Source of the DNA: Spirochaetales bacterium | GTDB lineage: Bacteria; Spirochaetota; Spirochaetia; Sphaerochaetales; Sphaerochaetaceae | Assembly (NCBI GenBank): GCA_022785155.1 | Contig: JALFRH010000029.1 | Span: 1 to 8,057 of the forward strand | Length of the DNA stretch: 8,057 nt | Direction: 5' to 3' | Shown: in pieces, positions 1 to 5,963 of the stretch | Position numbering within the stretch: position 1 is the first letter of the stretch | Layout of the letters: each line of letters starts with the position of its first letter | The notes under the pieces: model-generated | Told to the model about the DNA's origin: nothing | Seen by the model: the letters and a program-made list of their open reading frames with translations, nothing else | The model's database searches: none | Position numbers and translations under genes: made by a program

Positions 1-41
1 AAATAGTGACATAAGTCAAAACACTTTTAGGAGATATATAC

Positions 42-734
42 ATGAAGTATTCCACAGAAGTTGAAAACATGTGTACAGTCAAGTGCGGTGCTCAGCACGG
101 CTGCGCTCCAATTCCAGAGGAAGGAAAGTGGGTCTATGCAAAAGAGATCAAGGACATTTCCGGTCTGACCCATGGAATCGGTTGGTGTGCACCACAGCAG
201 GGAGCATGTAAGCTTACTCTCAACATTAAGAACGGCATCATCGAAGAAGCTCTCATTGAGACAATCGGATGCTCTGGTATGACACACTCAGCTGCAATGG
301 CATCAGAAGCTATCGTAGGACGCACAGTTCTCGAAGCAATCAACACAGACCTCGTTTGTGATGCCATCAACACAGCAATGAGGGAACTCTTCCTTCAGAT
401 CTGCTATGGAAGAAGCCAGTCTGCATTCAGTGAAGATGGTCTTGTAATCGGCGCTGGACTTGAGGACCTTGGAAAGGGAACCTGCTCTCAGGTAGGTACA
501 TCCTATGCAACAAGAGCAAAGGGACCAAGATACCTTAACCTTGCTGAAGGCTACATTCTCCGCCAGGCTTTGGATGAAAACGATGAAATCATCGGTTATG
601 AGTATGTCAACATGGGAGTCTTCATGGAAAACGTGAAGAAGGGTGTAGATCCAAAAGAAGCTCTCGAGAAGGCAAAGAAGACTTACGGCAGATTCGCTGA
701 TGCTGTAAAGTATATCGACCCAAGAAAGGAGTGA
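42..734 (+). CDS. NifU-like iron-sulfur cluster scaffold protein, partner of GGGtGRT
   Basis: A 230-residue protein that I assign to the NifU/IscU-like scaffold proteins always seen next to GGGtGRT genes. The stretch from about residue 56 to 100 fits the NifU N-domain pattern: a beta-rich segment with NGIIEEA, then IETIGCSGM with Cys77 in the loop, then a helix ending IVGRT. It is cysteine-rich (residues 11, 15, 21, 49, 56, 77, 106, 121, 148). The N-terminus carries a C-x3-C-x5-C cluster and the C-terminal half (130-230) has no match I recognise, so it is longer than simple IscU (about 130 residues). A cytoplasmic role in building or carrying an Fe-S cluster is inferred from the family; its client is unknown. 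The start is supported by AGGAG at 29-33, eight bases upstream. It is cotranscribed with the next gene (10-base gap). Lysine codons are mostly AAG, suggesting high expression. Confidence 0.85.
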   Translation: MKYSTEVENMCTVKCGAQHGCAPIPEEGKWVYAKEIKDISGLTHGIGWCAPQQGACKLTLNIKNGIIEEALIETIGCSGMTHSAAMASEAIVGRTVLEAINTDLVCDAINTAMRELFLQICYGRSQSAFSEDGLVIGAGLEDLGKGTCSQVGTSYATRAKGPRYLNLAEGYILRQALDENDEIIGYEYVNMGVFMENVKKGVDPKEALEKAKKTYGRFADAVKYIDPRKE

Positions 735-739
735 GGAGG
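734..739 (+). promoter_or_regulatory. Ribosome binding site overlapping the upstream stop codon
   Basis: AGGAGG, a perfect Shine-Dalgarno core, begins on the last base of the TGA stop of the NifU-like gene and lies five bases before the ATG of the GGGtGRT gene. The layout favours reinitiation by terminating ribosomes and so matched production of the two proteins. Confidence 0.8.
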
Positions 740-744
740 ATACA

Positions 745-1746
745 ATGGCTTTATTTGAAGGTTATGAAAGACGTATCGACAAGATCAATGGTGTCCTCAA
801 TGGATATGGTATCTCTTCCATCGAAGAGGCAAAGGCTCTCTGTGACGAAAAGGGTGTAGATGTATACTCAATCGTAAAATCCATTCAGCCAATCTGCTTC
901 GAAAACGCTTGCTGGGCTTATATTACAGGTGCTGCAATTGCCATCAAGAAGGGACAGAAGACAGCTTACGAAGTTGCAAAGTCTCTTGGTGAAGGCCTCC
1001 AGGCATTCTGTATTCCTGGTTCTGTCGCCGATGACAGAAAAGTAGGTCTTGGCCATGGAAACCTTGCAGCTATGCTTCTATCTGACGAGACAAAGTGCTT
1101 CGCATTCCTTGCTGGCCACGAATCCTTCGCTGCTGCTGAAGGCGCCATCGGTATTGCAAAGAACGCAAACAAGGCAAGAAAGGAACCTTTGAGAGTAATC
1201 CTCAACGGTCTTGGAAAGGATGCTGCAAAGATCATCAGTAGAATCAACGGTTTCACATATGTTGAAACAAAGTTCGACTACTTCACAGGTAAGCTCGAAG
1301 TTCTCTCAAGAACTCCATATTCAAAGGGTGAAAGAGCTGCTGTAAACTGCTATGGTGCAGATGACGTAAGAGAAGGTGTTGCAGTCATGCATGCTGAAGG
1401 CGTTGATGTATCCATCACAGGTAACTCAACAAACCCAACAAGATTCCAGCACCCAGTTGCAGGTACTTATAAGAAGGAATGCAACGAGATTGGAAAGAAG
1501 TACTTCTCTGTAGCATCTGGTGGTGGTACAGGTAGAACACTCCATCCAGACAACATGGCTGCAGGTCCTGCTTCCTATGGTATGACAGATACAATGGGAA
1601 GAATGCACTCTGACGCTCAGTTCGCAGGTTCTTCTTCCGTTCCTGCCCACGTCGAGATGATGGGTCTCATAGGTATGGGTAACAACCCAATGGTTGGTGC
1701 ATCTGTCGCCGTTGCCGTTGCTGTTGCTGAAGCAATGAATAAGTAA
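745..1746 (+). CDS. GGGtGRT family protein (function unknown)
   Basis: A 333-residue protein carrying the family's name motif, GGGTGRT, at residues 259-265, followed by a conserved-looking stretch with HPDNMAAGPASYGM and DTMGRMH (267-288). The end is GNNPMVGAS plus a Val-Ala repeat (321-328). I see no signal peptide or convincing membrane segment, so it is probably cytoplasmic. Cysteines at 33, 51, 57, 89, 118, 202 and 246 could bind metal, but they form no standard Fe-S motif. The glycine-rich motif may bind a phosphate or nucleotide; that is a guess. The family is known mainly from anaerobes and, to my knowledge, has no assigned reaction; its steady partner is the NifU-like scaffold just upstream, so a role linked to an Fe-S cluster is the best inference. 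Codon use is strongly biased (almost all Lys are AAG, Ile mostly ATC), suggesting abundant protein. The start has AGGAGG five bases upstream. Confidence 0.9.
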   Translation: MALFEGYERRIDKINGVLNGYGISSIEEAKALCDEKGVDVYSIVKSIQPICFENACWAYITGAAIAIKKGQKTAYEVAKSLGEGLQAFCIPGSVADDRKVGLGHGNLAAMLLSDETKCFAFLAGHESFAAAEGAIGIAKNANKARKEPLRVILNGLGKDAAKIISRINGFTYVETKFDYFTGKLEVLSRTPYSKGERAAVNCYGADDVREGVAVMHAEGVDVSITGNSTNPTRFQHPVAGTYKKECNEIGKKYFSVASGGGTGRTLHPDNMAAGPASYGMTDTMGRMHSDAQFAGSSSVPAHVEMMGLIGMGNNPMVGASVAVAVAVAEAMNK

Positions 1747-1768
1747 TTAATTTACTGTTACTGTCAAT

Positions 1769-1804
1769 GGGGGCGAGGCTTAGGCTTCGCCTCTTTCTCT
1801 TTTT
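1769..1804 (+). terminator. Intrinsic terminator after the GGGtGRT gene
   Basis: An 11-pair stem (1769-1779 with 1784-1794, three G-T wobbles) closes on the four-base loop TTAG and is followed by a T-rich run ending in TTTTT at 1800-1804. It starts 22 bases after the GGGtGRT stop codon, so the two-gene unit should end here and the uxaBA genes need their own promoter. Confidence 0.85.
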
Positions 1805-1838
1805 GTGGGAATAAAAGAAAAGAACAAAAAGAGGAAGG
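1792..1838. repeat. Long inverted repeat on the terminator T-tract
   Basis: CTCTTTTTGT (1797-1806) is the exact reverse complement of ACAAAAAGAG (1824-1833). Pairing can extend outward to 1792 and 1838 with two wobble pairs, giving about 15 pairs around a 17-base purine-rich loop. It overlaps the base of the terminator stem by only three bases. It may protect readthrough RNA or alter termination; no protein target is evident. Confidence 0.6.
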
Positions 1839-1867
1839 AAATGGAAATATTTGTTGATACTCTTTCG

Positions 1868-1896
1868 TTGACGGTTAAAAAGGCGAAAACTACAAT
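1868..1896 (+). promoter_or_regulatory. Sigma-70-type promoter for uxaBA
   Basis: TTGACG (1868-1873) and TACAAT (1891-1896) are separated by exactly 17 bases, each one mismatch from the housekeeping consensus. Transcription would start near 1903, giving a leader of about 35 bases before the uxaB ATG at 1937. A short inverted repeat, AAATG-TCC-CATTT (1909-1921), lies just downstream of the expected start and could be a repressor site, though its arms are only five bases. A good Shine-Dalgarno sequence, AAGGAG (1924-1929), precedes uxaB. Confidence 0.7.
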
Positions 1897-1936
1897 AAGA
1901 GTGGGGATAAATGTCCCATTTTAAAGGAGAAGAGTA

Positions 1937-3424
1937 ATGAAAACTATTGTAGAAGCAGTTGAAAAGAAAGAACGCCCTATTAAGGCCATTCAGTTTGGTG
2001 AAGGAAACTTCCTCAGGGCTTTCATCGATTATCAGATTGATGTCATGAATGAAAAGGCCGGATTCAACGGCGATGTAATAATGGTTCAGCCTCTTGAAAG
2101 AGGTATGGGTGATATGATCAATGCACAGAACGGTCTCTATACTACAGTTCTCAGAGGCATTGAGGATGGAAAAGAAGTTGAAGAATTAAGAGCTGTTACA
2201 TCTGTTCGTGGTTGTCTCAATCCATTTACACAGTATGATGAATATATTGCTCAGGCTGATAATCCGGACTTGAGATTTGTCTTCTCCAACACAACAGAAG
2301 CAGGTATTGCTTATGATCCATCAGTCAAGAAGGACGATAAGCCACAGGCTTCCTTCCCAGGAAAGGTTACAGCATTCTTGTATCGCAGATATCAGACATT
2401 CAAGGGCGATAGATCCAAGGGCTTGGTATTTATCCCATGTGAACTTATCGACAAAAACGGTATTATGCTCCGCAAGTGGGTCCTCAAGCACGCTGAAGAC
2501 TGGAACCTTGAGAAGGACTTCATCGCTTGGATCGAAGAATCCTGTGATTTCTGCTGCTCACTTGTAGACAGAATCGTTCCTGGTTATCCAAGAGCTGAAG
2601 CAGAAGCAATCTGCAACAAGCTTGGCTATCAGGATAACCTTCTGGACAGCGCAGAGAAGTTCCTCTTCTGGGCCATCGAATATCAGAAGAGAAGCTACGA
2701 AGACGAACTTCCTACAGGAAAGGCAGGCCTCAACGTTGTCTGGACACCGGATATGACATTCTACAGAACAAGAAAGGTAAGAATCCTCAACGGTACACAC
2801 ACAATGAGCGTACTTGCTGCTTATCAGACAGGTCTCAATACTGTAGAAGACTGTATGAAGAGCGATCTTGTTTCTTCCTTCATGCACGAAGGACTCTTCA
2901 ATGAGATCATTCCTAGCATGGATGGAGACAAGGATCTTCTCGTATCCTATGCAGGAGATGTCCTTAATAGATTCAGAAACCCATACATCGTCCACCTTCT
3001 TCTTTCCATCTCCTTGAACTCTACTTCAAAGTTCAAGACAAGAGATCTTCCTTCACTTCTTGGATACAAGGAGAAGACAGGAAAGCTTCCTAAGGTTCTG
3101 GTATTCTCTCTTGCTTCCCTCATCTCATTCTATGAAGGAACAAAGATTGAAAACGGCGCCCTTATTGGAAACAGAAACGGCGAAGAGTATAAGATCATGG
3201 ATTCCCCGGATGTTCTTGAGAAGTTCGCTTCCCTCTACAGCAAGGAATATTGCTGCAATGAAAAGAAGGCTGCTCAAATCGCCAGTGAGATTCTCGGCAT
3301 GGAAGCATGGTGGGGAATGGACCTTAGAACTGTCGAAGGCTTGGAAGAAGCTGTGAAGGAAGACCTTGTTGCAATCTGGTCCAAGGGTATGACGACAGCT
3401 ATGAAAGAGCTCTTGGAGAAATAA
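1937..3424 (+). CDS. uxaB: Tagaturonate reductase (altronate oxidoreductase)
   Basis: A 495-residue member of the mannitol dehydrogenase family, of usual length for UxaB. It catalyses the NADH-dependent reduction of D-tagaturonate to D-altronate in galacturonate breakdown, in the cytoplasm. The nucleotide-binding start is FGEGNFLRAF (20-29), SNTTEAGI lies at 117-124 and VDRIVPGYP at 210-218. The catalytic block KVRILNGTH (280-288) keeps Lys280, Asn285 and His288 at the same spacing as the Lys/Asn/His set of mannitol 2-dehydrogenase. The C-terminal domain runs from about 270 and includes NPYIVHLLLSISLNS (348-362). The start is backed by AAGGAG seven bases upstream. Its stop overlaps the uxaA start by one base, which confirms the pathway. 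Fructuronate reductase (UxuB) and mannitol dehydrogenase are relatives, but adjacency to altronate dehydratase and the TEAGI segment favour UxaB. Confidence 0.93.
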   Translation: MKTIVEAVEKKERPIKAIQFGEGNFLRAFIDYQIDVMNEKAGFNGDVIMVQPLERGMGDMINAQNGLYTTVLRGIEDGKEVEELRAVTSVRGCLNPFTQYDEYIAQADNPDLRFVFSNTTEAGIAYDPSVKKDDKPQASFPGKVTAFLYRRYQTFKGDRSKGLVFIPCELIDKNGIMLRKWVLKHAEDWNLEKDFIAWIEESCDFCCSLVDRIVPGYPRAEAEAICNKLGYQDNLLDSAEKFLFWAIEYQKRSYEDELPTGKAGLNVVWTPDMTFYRTRKVRILNGTHTMSVLAAYQTGLNTVEDCMKSDLVSSFMHEGLFNEIIPSMDGDKDLLVSYAGDVLNRFRNPYIVHLLLSISLNSTSKFKTRDLPSLLGYKEKTGKLPKVLVFSLASLISFYEGTKIENGALIGNRNGEEYKIMDSPDVLEKFASLYSKEYCCNEKKAAQIASEILGMEAWWGMDLRTVEGLEEAVKEDLVAIWSKGMTTAMKELLEK

Positions 3425-4941
3425 TGGCACAGAAACTAATCAGAATTACTGATCGTGACAATGTGGCGGTGGCTTTGGAGTCGCTGCCACAGGGTAGTGT
3501 AGTAGAAGTGGAGAAATCGGCATTCACCATTGCCGCCAATATTCCTGCAGGCCATAAAGTGGCCCTCGAGGATATTGCTGAAGGCGAGAGTGTCATTAAG
3601 TATGGTTATCCTATCGGAAAGGCAAAGACTGCCATCAAGAAAGGTGAGTGGGTACATACTTTCAATGTAAAGACAGCTCTCAGTGAAGAAGCCGAATACA
3701 CTTATGATGAAGAAGTGGCTAAGGAAAGCGTCCTGGAAATGAACGCAAAGAAGGCCATATATGCTTCCTCCGGTGTTCCTACAATCAAGGCCTATGAAAG
3801 AAAGAACGGTGATATCGGAATCAGAAACGCCATTTGGATCATTCCTACAGTGGGCTGTGTGAACCAGATTTCAAAGCTCCTTGAAGCCTGGGGTAACGAA
3901 AACCTGGGAATTGAGGACGGGGTACACGCTTATGTCCATCCTTTCGGCTGCTCTCAGCTTGGGGATGACCATGAAAATACAAGGAAGATCCTCTCTGACC
4001 TTGTACACCATCCAAATGCAGGTGGTGTCCTGGTAATCGGCTTGGGTTGTGAGAACAACACCATGGACTCCTTCAAGGCCCTTGTGGGAGAAGTCGACGA
4101 AGAAAGAGTCAAGTTCATGGTTTCCCAGGAAGAGGAAGACGAAGTGGAAAGCGGTAAGAAGCTTCTTTCTGAAATTGCAGAAGTGGTCAAGAAAGATAAG
4201 CGTACCGTTGTTCCTATGTCCAAGCTTGTCGTGGGTATGAAGTGTGGTGGATCCGATGGATTTTCCGGTATTACAGGTAACCCTCTGGTAGGTAGATTTA
4301 CCAACGAACTAGTTGCAATGGGTGGAACAGCTATTCTTACCGAAGTACCTGAGATGTTCGGAGCTGAGCAGGTTTTGATGAACAGGGCTGAAAGTAGAGA
4401 GGTCTTTGATGAAGTAGTGGATATGATCAACGGTTTCAAGCACTATTTCACTTCCCATGGACAGGTCGTTTATGAAAATCCAAGCCCAGGAAACAAGATG
4501 GGTGGTATCACAACTCTTGAAGATAAGAGCCTTGGTTGTGTCCAGAGGGGTGGCAGAGCCCCTGTTTCCGGCGTCCTCAAGTATGGTGACAGAGTAAAGA
4601 AGAGTGGAATGAACCTCCTTACCGGTCCAGGAAACGATATCGTCTCTACAACTGTACAGAGTGCAGCAGGAGCCCATATGATCCTCTTTACCACAGGTCG
4701 TGGAACTCCACTTGGAGCTCCTGTTCCAACTGTGAAGATTGCAACCAACACCGCCCTCAGCGAGAAGAAGGCAAATTGGATCGACTTCAATGCAGGTCGC
4801 CTTCTCCAGGAAGACAGCGATAAAGTCCTCAATGACTTCATCGCTCTCCTTCAGCGCATAGCCAGCGGTGAGGTAAAGACTAAGAATGAAGAGAACGGAT
4901 ACACGGAAATATCTATCCTTAAGGATGGTGTAGTTCTCTGA
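3424..4941 (+). CDS. uxaA: Altronate dehydratase
   Basis: A 505-residue enzyme, slightly longer than E. coli UxaA, that removes water from D-altronate to give 2-keto-3-deoxy-D-gluconate; the family needs ferrous iron. It has an N-terminal SAF domain (about 10-85, ending GEWVHTFN) and the large altronate/galactarate dehydratase domain (about 105-500). Recognisable blocks are IIPTVGCVNQ (139-148), HPFGCSQLGDDH (172-183), GLGCENN (206-212), GMKCGGSDGFSGITGNP (271-287) and ENPSPGNKMGGITTLEDKSL (351-370) followed by GCVQRGG. The ATG shares its A with the uxaB TAA, and GGAG (3415-3418) inside uxaB serves as the ribosome binding site, so the two are translationally coupled. One oddity: the SAF motif usually read as HxHN is HTFN here (Phe80). 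A galactarate dehydratase identity is possible but unlikely beside uxaB. Confidence 0.93.
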   Translation: MAQKLIRITDRDNVAVALESLPQGSVVEVEKSAFTIAANIPAGHKVALEDIAEGESVIKYGYPIGKAKTAIKKGEWVHTFNVKTALSEEAEYTYDEEVAKESVLEMNAKKAIYASSGVPTIKAYERKNGDIGIRNAIWIIPTVGCVNQISKLLEAWGNENLGIEDGVHAYVHPFGCSQLGDDHENTRKILSDLVHHPNAGGVLVIGLGCENNTMDSFKALVGEVDEERVKFMVSQEEEDEVESGKKLLSEIAEVVKKDKRTVVPMSKLVVGMKCGGSDGFSGITGNPLVGRFTNELVAMGGTAILTEVPEMFGAEQVLMNRAESREVFDEVVDMINGFKHYFTSHGQVVYENPSPGNKMGGITTLEDKSLGCVQRGGRAPVSGVLKYGDRVKKSGMNLLTGPGNDIVSTTVQSAAGAHMILFTTGRGTPLGAPVPTVKIATNTALSEKKANWIDFNAGRLLQEDSDKVLNDFIALLQRIASGEVKTKNEENGYTEISILKDGVVL

Positions 4942-4964
4942 TTTGCGTTAATGATGTATTCTTT

Positions 4965-4996
4965 GGCTGGTGCAGGTTTGTGCCAGCTATTATTTT
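4965..4996 (+). terminator. Probable intrinsic terminator after uxaA
   Basis: GGCTGGTGCA (4965-4974) pairs with TGTGCCAGCT (4979-4988) around a four-base loop: ten pairs, three of them G-T wobbles. ATTATTTT (4989-4996) follows. The T-tract is interrupted, so termination may be partial and some transcript may run into the transporter gene that starts 12 bases later. Confidence 0.55.
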
Positions 4997-5008
4997 GGAT
5001 GAGTGTTT

Positions 5009-5926
5009 ATGAAAAAAGATAATATTCTTAAGAAAACTTGGGTCATGGTCCTTCTTGCTTCCCTTTGCCAGGCTCTATGGGGAGTAGTCTTTCCTGTAAT
5101 AAAGAAGAGCTATGAACTCTTCTCCATTTCCGGCGTGGGTTCCACGCTTCTCTTTGCTTCCATCAGGTTCATGATAGCGGGAGTCATACTTCTCTTATTG
5201 GATACTTTCATGGAGAAGCGCTTTCCTGTATTGGACAAGAAGGGATATGCATCAGTCTTTATGTTGGGTACGATCCAGACAGGTCTGGCATATGCTTTCC
5301 AATATATAGCCATGATCAGCGCTTCTTCCATAAACTGCTCCATCCTTAATGGCACCGGAGTAATATTCTCAACTATCATCGCCCACTTTATTTCCAAGGA
5401 CGATAAGATGAATGGAAGAAAGGCCCTTGGAGGAGTACTGGGCTTTATTGGAGTCTTGGTGTGTTTCCTTTGGGGTGGAAAACTTGAAGGTTTCTCCCTC
5501 AAGGGGGAAGGTCTGATGCTTCTCAGTATCCTTACCTTTGTTACAGGAACCAATTTGTCACGAATAGTTACCACAGGAATAAAGAGCGTCGTAGTATCTG
5601 GATATAATCTTCTTGTGGGAGGAGCTGAGCTTTTCATCCTTTCGCTCTTTTTAGGCGGAAGGATTGGGAATGGTGGGTTATATGGAATAATGTGCCTGGT
5701 TTTCCTTTCTCTCACTTCTTGTGTCTGTCTATATCTTTGGACAGCTCTCTCAAGTGCAAACTCGGTTTCAAAAGTAGCTGTTTTCCAGTGCATAAACCCT
5801 ATTACCGGAGCAATAGCAGCCTCTTTGCTATTAGGGGAAAATGTATTTCAACCTAAATACATAGTATCTGTGCTTTTGGTCACCATAAGTATAATCATCA
5901 TAACAAAAGGAAGGAAGAAGGCGTAA
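5009..5926 (+). CDS. EamA/DMT-family membrane transporter, substrate unknown
   Basis: A 305-residue, very hydrophobic protein with about ten predicted membrane helices (roughly 12-30, 44-65, 80-98, 104-127, 138-156, 168-186, 192-214, 224-246, 252-273 and 283-299), arranged as two EamA repeats. Typical signs are ALWGVVFPVIKK in helix 1, SIRFMIAGVIL in helix 2, GTIQTGLAYAFQYIAM in helix 3 and NPITGAIAASLLLGE near the end. Family members mostly export amino acids, nucleotides or other metabolites; the substrate cannot be read here. I chose ATG 5009; a GTG two codons earlier (5003) is also in frame. The ribosome binding site is weak (GGA and GAG at 4997-5003). It follows uxaA by 67 bases across a hairpin, so a role in hexuronate use is possible but unproven. 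Ile ATA codons are common, unlike the GGGtGRT pair, suggesting low expression. Confidence 0.88.
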   Translation: MKKDNILKKTWVMVLLASLCQALWGVVFPVIKKSYELFSISGVGSTLLFASIRFMIAGVILLLLDTFMEKRFPVLDKKGYASVFMLGTIQTGLAYAFQYIAMISASSINCSILNGTGVIFSTIIAHFISKDDKMNGRKALGGVLGFIGVLVCFLWGGKLEGFSLKGEGLMLLSILTFVTGTNLSRIVTTGIKSVVVSGYNLLVGGAELFILSLFLGGRIGNGGLYGIMCLVFLSLTSCVCLYLWTALSSANSVSKVAVFQCINPITGAIAASLLLGENVFQPKYIVSVLLVTISIIIITKGRKKA

Positions 5927-5953
5927 AAAATGGAGCCCTCGTCAGAGAGCTCC
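5925..5953 (-). terminator. Intrinsic terminator of the argHF operon
   Basis: On the minus strand a stem of five pairs, one mismatch and three pairs (5953-5945 with 5940-5932, loop of four) is followed after one base by six T (5930-5925). It lies 11 bases past the argF stop. Two of the A bases of the plus-strand run belong to the TAA stop of the convergent transporter gene. No T-tract follows on the plus-strand side. Confidence 0.8.
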
Positions 5954-5963
5954 GGAACAGGAT

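Noticed and set aside
1705..1728. Tandem six-base repeat (GTYGCY, four units) near the end of the GGGtGRT gene
   Set aside because: It encodes the Val-Ala stretch that I recall as normal at the C-terminus of this family, and the units differ in third positions, so slippage is not needed to explain it.
3954..4841. Minus-strand ORFs of 122-161 codons over uxaA
   Set aside because: The plus-strand altronate dehydratase has conserved motifs throughout; the minus frames have none.
4963..4993. Possible promoter before the transporter (TTGGCT, TATTAT)
   Set aside because: The spacer is 19 bases, the -35 box is poor, both boxes lie in or at the edge of the hairpin, and the transcript would start about nine bases before the ATG.
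4999..5022. Eight-codon ATG frame overlapping the transporter start
   Set aside because: It is too short to judge, with no distinct ribosome binding site; it fits chance.
5110..5793. Long 227-codon minus-strand ORF across the transporter gene
   Set aside because: It lies fully antisense to a clear EamA gene, is rich in Arg, Lys, Pro and Ser as expected for an antisense shadow, and has no recognisable domain.
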